A DNA stretch of 7,324 nucleotides from an uncultured Dokdonia sp. Its GTDB lineage: Bacteria; Bacteroidota; Bacteroidia; Flavobacteriales; Flavobacteriaceae. Location: NCBI GenBank assembly GCA_937124495.1, contig CAKZKZ010000878.1:1-7324 (forward strand). Reading direction: 5' to 3'. The notes below the pieces were generated by a model. That model had not been told where the DNA came from and made no database searches. It saw nothing but the letters and a program-made list of their open reading frames with translations. Within the stretch, counting starts at the first letter, position 1. Each line of letters begins with the position of its first letter. Positions 5,716-7,324 of this stretch are shown here, one piece after another. The position numbers were made by a program, and so were the translations under genes.

Positions 5716-6384
5716 ATGGGGAAAAAGAAGAATATAAATTTAGTGAATATTGGAACATTAGTTGTTTCAATTACTGCTCTTGTTGTTAGTTATTTATCTT
5801 TCCAAACTTCTCGAGATGCTTTAGAATATCAATCAAATAAAGATTCATTTCAAAACACGCCAGCCATTACGGAAAAACTTGATTCAACCTACATCAATTT
5901 CGGACTAAATAATGATTCTGAATTACAACTTTTAAATATTGTATTCCCTTCAAAATTGGAACAGAATAATATATTGTTGAACACGAAACCTATAAGAATA
6001 ACAAAAGATGTTTTCCATCAAATTACTGAACAATATTTACAAGAAAATCTAATTATAAAAGATTCAATAATATATGTTGGAACATTTTCAATTCCTGTAA
6101 TGCTAAACTATTCTGCGATTATTCTTGGGCAACAACATAAACTGAGAGAAAACAGATTATTAATATGTGATTTTTATAACGAAAAATCACACTTTAAAGC
6201 TGAATTTAAAAATTCATTCTTGATTTCACGTTATGGATATCCAATAAAAGGACATTACTTCTTCCATAATCCCTTTAATGATGATGACCTAGCTGAAAAA
6301 ATTGAAATTCAAGACCAAAAAGATATAGATGAATTGCTAAATGTTCAATTTGCAAATATGATTGAAAACCTGAAAACCGAATAA
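5716..6384 (+). CDS. Uncharacterised protein with single N-terminal membrane helix
   Basis: The family is not recognised. The 222-aa protein starts with a basic N-terminus (MGKKKN) and one membrane helix (~9-28, LVNIGTLVVSITALVVSYLS). A Gln/Ser-rich stretch follows (FQTSRDALEYQSNKDSFQ, 29-46), then a soluble region of ~175 residues with alternating beta-like segments. The positive-inside rule suggests N-terminus in, C-terminal domain out, opposite to its upstream partner. A mature lipoprotein or secreted form is unlikely, as there is no lipobox or clear signal-peptidase site. It is 12 bases after the preceding stop, so the two probably form an operon and may form a complex. The stop is only 3 bases from the TGGTGCTAAC half-site, so there is no room for a separate terminator before the stem-forming site. 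Confidence 0.72.
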   Translation: MGKKKNINLVNIGTLVVSITALVVSYLSFQTSRDALEYQSNKDSFQNTPAITEKLDSTYINFGLNNDSELQLLNIVFPSKLEQNNILLNTKPIRITKDVFHQITEQYLQENLIIKDSIIYVGTFSIPVMLNYSAIILGQQHKLRENRLLICDFYNEKSHFKAEFKNSFLISRYGYPIKGHYFFHNPFNDDDLAEKIEIQDQKDIDELLNVQFANMIENLKTE

Positions 6385-6387
6385 AAC

Positions 6388-6520
6388 TGGTGCTAACAAC
6401 GTATATAAAAAATGCTCAAGATGGTTAACAGAATGAAAATACTTACTTTTAATAAACCATACCTAATCTGAAAAATCCGTTTCCAAAAAGACGCACTTTT
6501 CATATACAATCCCGTTAGCA
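6388..6520. other. attC-like stem-forming site between two cassettes
   Basis: The outer cores are TGCTAAC (6391-6397) and GTTAGCA (6514-6520), perfectly complementary. Inside them, an unpaired AAC (6398-6400) faces AATCCC (6508-6513). Then GTATATAAAAAATGC (6401-6415) pairs with GCACTTTTCATATAC (6493-6507) at 13 of 15 positions. An inner ATGGTT (6421-6426) can pair with AACCAT (6455-6460). The two mismatches are A opposite C on the top strand but T opposite G on the bottom strand, so the bottom strand folds better, as in integron attC sites. The ~130-bp length resembles the longer attC sites of Vibrio. The cores are non-canonical, so this could also be a different Bacteroidota repeat with a similar architecture. 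Confidence 0.55.
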
Positions 6521-6532
6521 GTAAAACTTAAA

Positions 6533-7324
6533 ATGAAAAAATATATTGCTAGAGATTATAACTACTATAAAAAATTAAAGAATGTATATCAATACATGTC
6601 TATTGATGGTGGGGTGAAATTTTTAAAAGAGGCGAAGATTTTAATTAAAACTCCAGCGAAATTTAATGACCCTTATGATTGTTACCATGCACTATTAAAT
6701 CACGATAATGTTCCAGTAAATCATGCAAAGGAAATGATTATCGAAATCTGCTTAAGGCATGGGAAAATCATTAAAAATTTAGATCAGTTAAATGCCTTAA
6801 CAGATTCTCAAATACGGTCTTTATATAAAGAAATTAGTAATGATTCAATCTTAACTCAGTTAGGAATTTTATGCTTTAGTGAATTAGGTAATAATATGCT
6901 AATGTGGTCACATTATACACGAGCTCATCAAGGAATCTGTGTTGAATTCGATATTGGAAAACTTTATATGAGTTTAAGAGAAAATAATGAATATAAATTT
7001 TCCATTCATAGAGTTCAATATCATAATAAACTAAAACCTGCAGATGTTACTAAAGATTGGGAGTATGCTATTTATAAATGGTTAAATACAAAATCAATAG
7101 ATTGGAAATATGAAAAGGAAATCAGACTAGTATTTCCTGAAATAAAACTCGATAAACAAGGAACAAGTTTATTAAAATTCGATAGAAATGTCATAAACAA
7201 AATCTATTTGGGCAGTATGATTGACAAAAAGCAAGAAAAATTTATAATCCGATTTTGCAATAAAAACTACCCTAATGTTGAGTTATTTAAAATGAAGCTA
7301 ATGGATAATTCATTTATGCTTTTT
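6533..7324 (+). CDS. DUF2971 family protein, 3' end beyond the window
   Basis: The frame is open from ATG 6533 to the window end, 264 codons without a stop. Family hallmarks are present in order: YQYMSID (19-25) with a following FLKEAKILI, the block TPAKFNDPYDCY, LCFSELGNNMLMWSHYTRAHQGICVEFD in the middle, then VQYHNKL, and WKYEKEIRLVFP near the C-terminus. These match DUF2971 (PF11185), a family of unknown biochemical function common in accessory DNA. Its usual length is about 250-320 aa, so little is missing. The start lies 19 bases after the G of GTTAGCA, and a TGCTAAC-type half-site is predicted just after its stop, outside the window. Only A-rich sequence precedes the ATG, as is usual in this phylum. 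It is AT-rich like the two genes before it. Confidence 0.82.
   Translation, partial: MKKYIARDYNYYKKLKNVYQYMSIDGGVKFLKEAKILIKTPAKFNDPYDCYHALLNHDNVPVNHAKEMIIEICLRHGKIIKNLDQLNALTDSQIRSLYKEISNDSILTQLGILCFSELGNNMLMWSHYTRAHQGICVEFDIGKLYMSLRENNEYKFSIHRVQYHNKLKPADVTKDWEYAIYKWLNTKSIDWKYEKEIRLVFPEIKLDKQGTSLLKFDRNVINKIYLGSMIDKKQEKFIIRFCNKNYPNVELFKMKLMDNSFMLF

Larger units (their letters stand above)
5007..6514 (+). mobile_element. Candidate integron-like gene cassette carrying two membrane-protein genes
   Basis: The unit would run from the TTAGCACCA of the left core to the G of the right core GTTAGCA, as cassettes do when cut between G and TT. It contains two co-directional genes with little spare DNA and ends in a long stem-forming site. 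If the unit were circularised, its own 5' end would complete the site as GTTAGCACCA, giving a 10-base perfect match to TGGTGCTAAC. The linear junction with the next unit gives only 7. That is the relation expected of a cassette that carries its own half-site. Against this, the cores differ from GTTRRRY/RYYYAAC, and no integrase gene is in the window. Confidence 0.5.

Noticed and set aside
5006..6520. Insertion sequence with terminal inverted repeats
   Set aside because: No transposase is encoded, the 10-base inverted pair is not at the outer ends of the stem site, and no target duplication is seen next to the cores.

Overview
The window looks like a chromosomal segment from a marine-type flavobacterium (Bacteroidota). 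The reasons are AT-rich DNA, promoters of the Bacteroidota type (TAnnTTTG at -7), no clear Shine-Dalgarno sites, lipoprotein signal peptides, and protein families typical of the phylum. The genus is not determinable from the sequence; a Dokdonia-like relative is only a guess, based on the CGCTTTCGCGAAAGCG palindrome.

Layout. (1) 1-74, minus strand: the 5' end of what I read as the SRP RNA (4.5S, ffs), cut by the window edge, with its promoter. (2) 126-1187: a lipoprotein glutaminyl-peptide cyclotransferase, followed by a nested AT-rich hairpin terminator. (3) 1188-1703: a gene-free stretch with a duplicated ~63-bp element. (4) 1704-2600: a membrane protein with a Cys-containing N-terminal domain and a carboxypeptidase-regulatory-like (CarboxypepD_reg) domain. 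(5) 2662-4215: a large surface lipoprotein with a predicted right-handed beta-helix, ending in a strong terminator. (6) 4216-5005: a gene-free stretch full of short dispersed repeats. (7) 5006 to the end: an AT-richer accessory segment with two small membrane-protein genes (5026-5703, 5716-6384), a long imperfect inverted repeat (6388-6520), and a DUF2971 gene that runs off the window (6533-7324).

The most interesting part is region 7. The two membrane genes are bracketed by the core GTTAGCACCA (5006-5015) and its exact reverse complement TGGTGCTAAC (6388-6397). That second core opens a ~130-bp stem-forming site that closes with GTTAGCA (6514-6520), and the next gene starts 19 bases later. 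This matches the layout of integron gene cassettes, [gene - inverse core - stem - G|TTRRRY] - [next gene], but the cores depart from the canonical consensus and no integrase is visible. I propose an integron-like or CALIN-like cassette array with non-canonical attC-like sites. That is inference, and comparative searches could refute it.

The first three protein genes are each likely transcribed alone. The two membrane genes are 12 bases apart and probably co-transcribed. No functional link between the housekeeping-like left part and the accessory right part can be seen.
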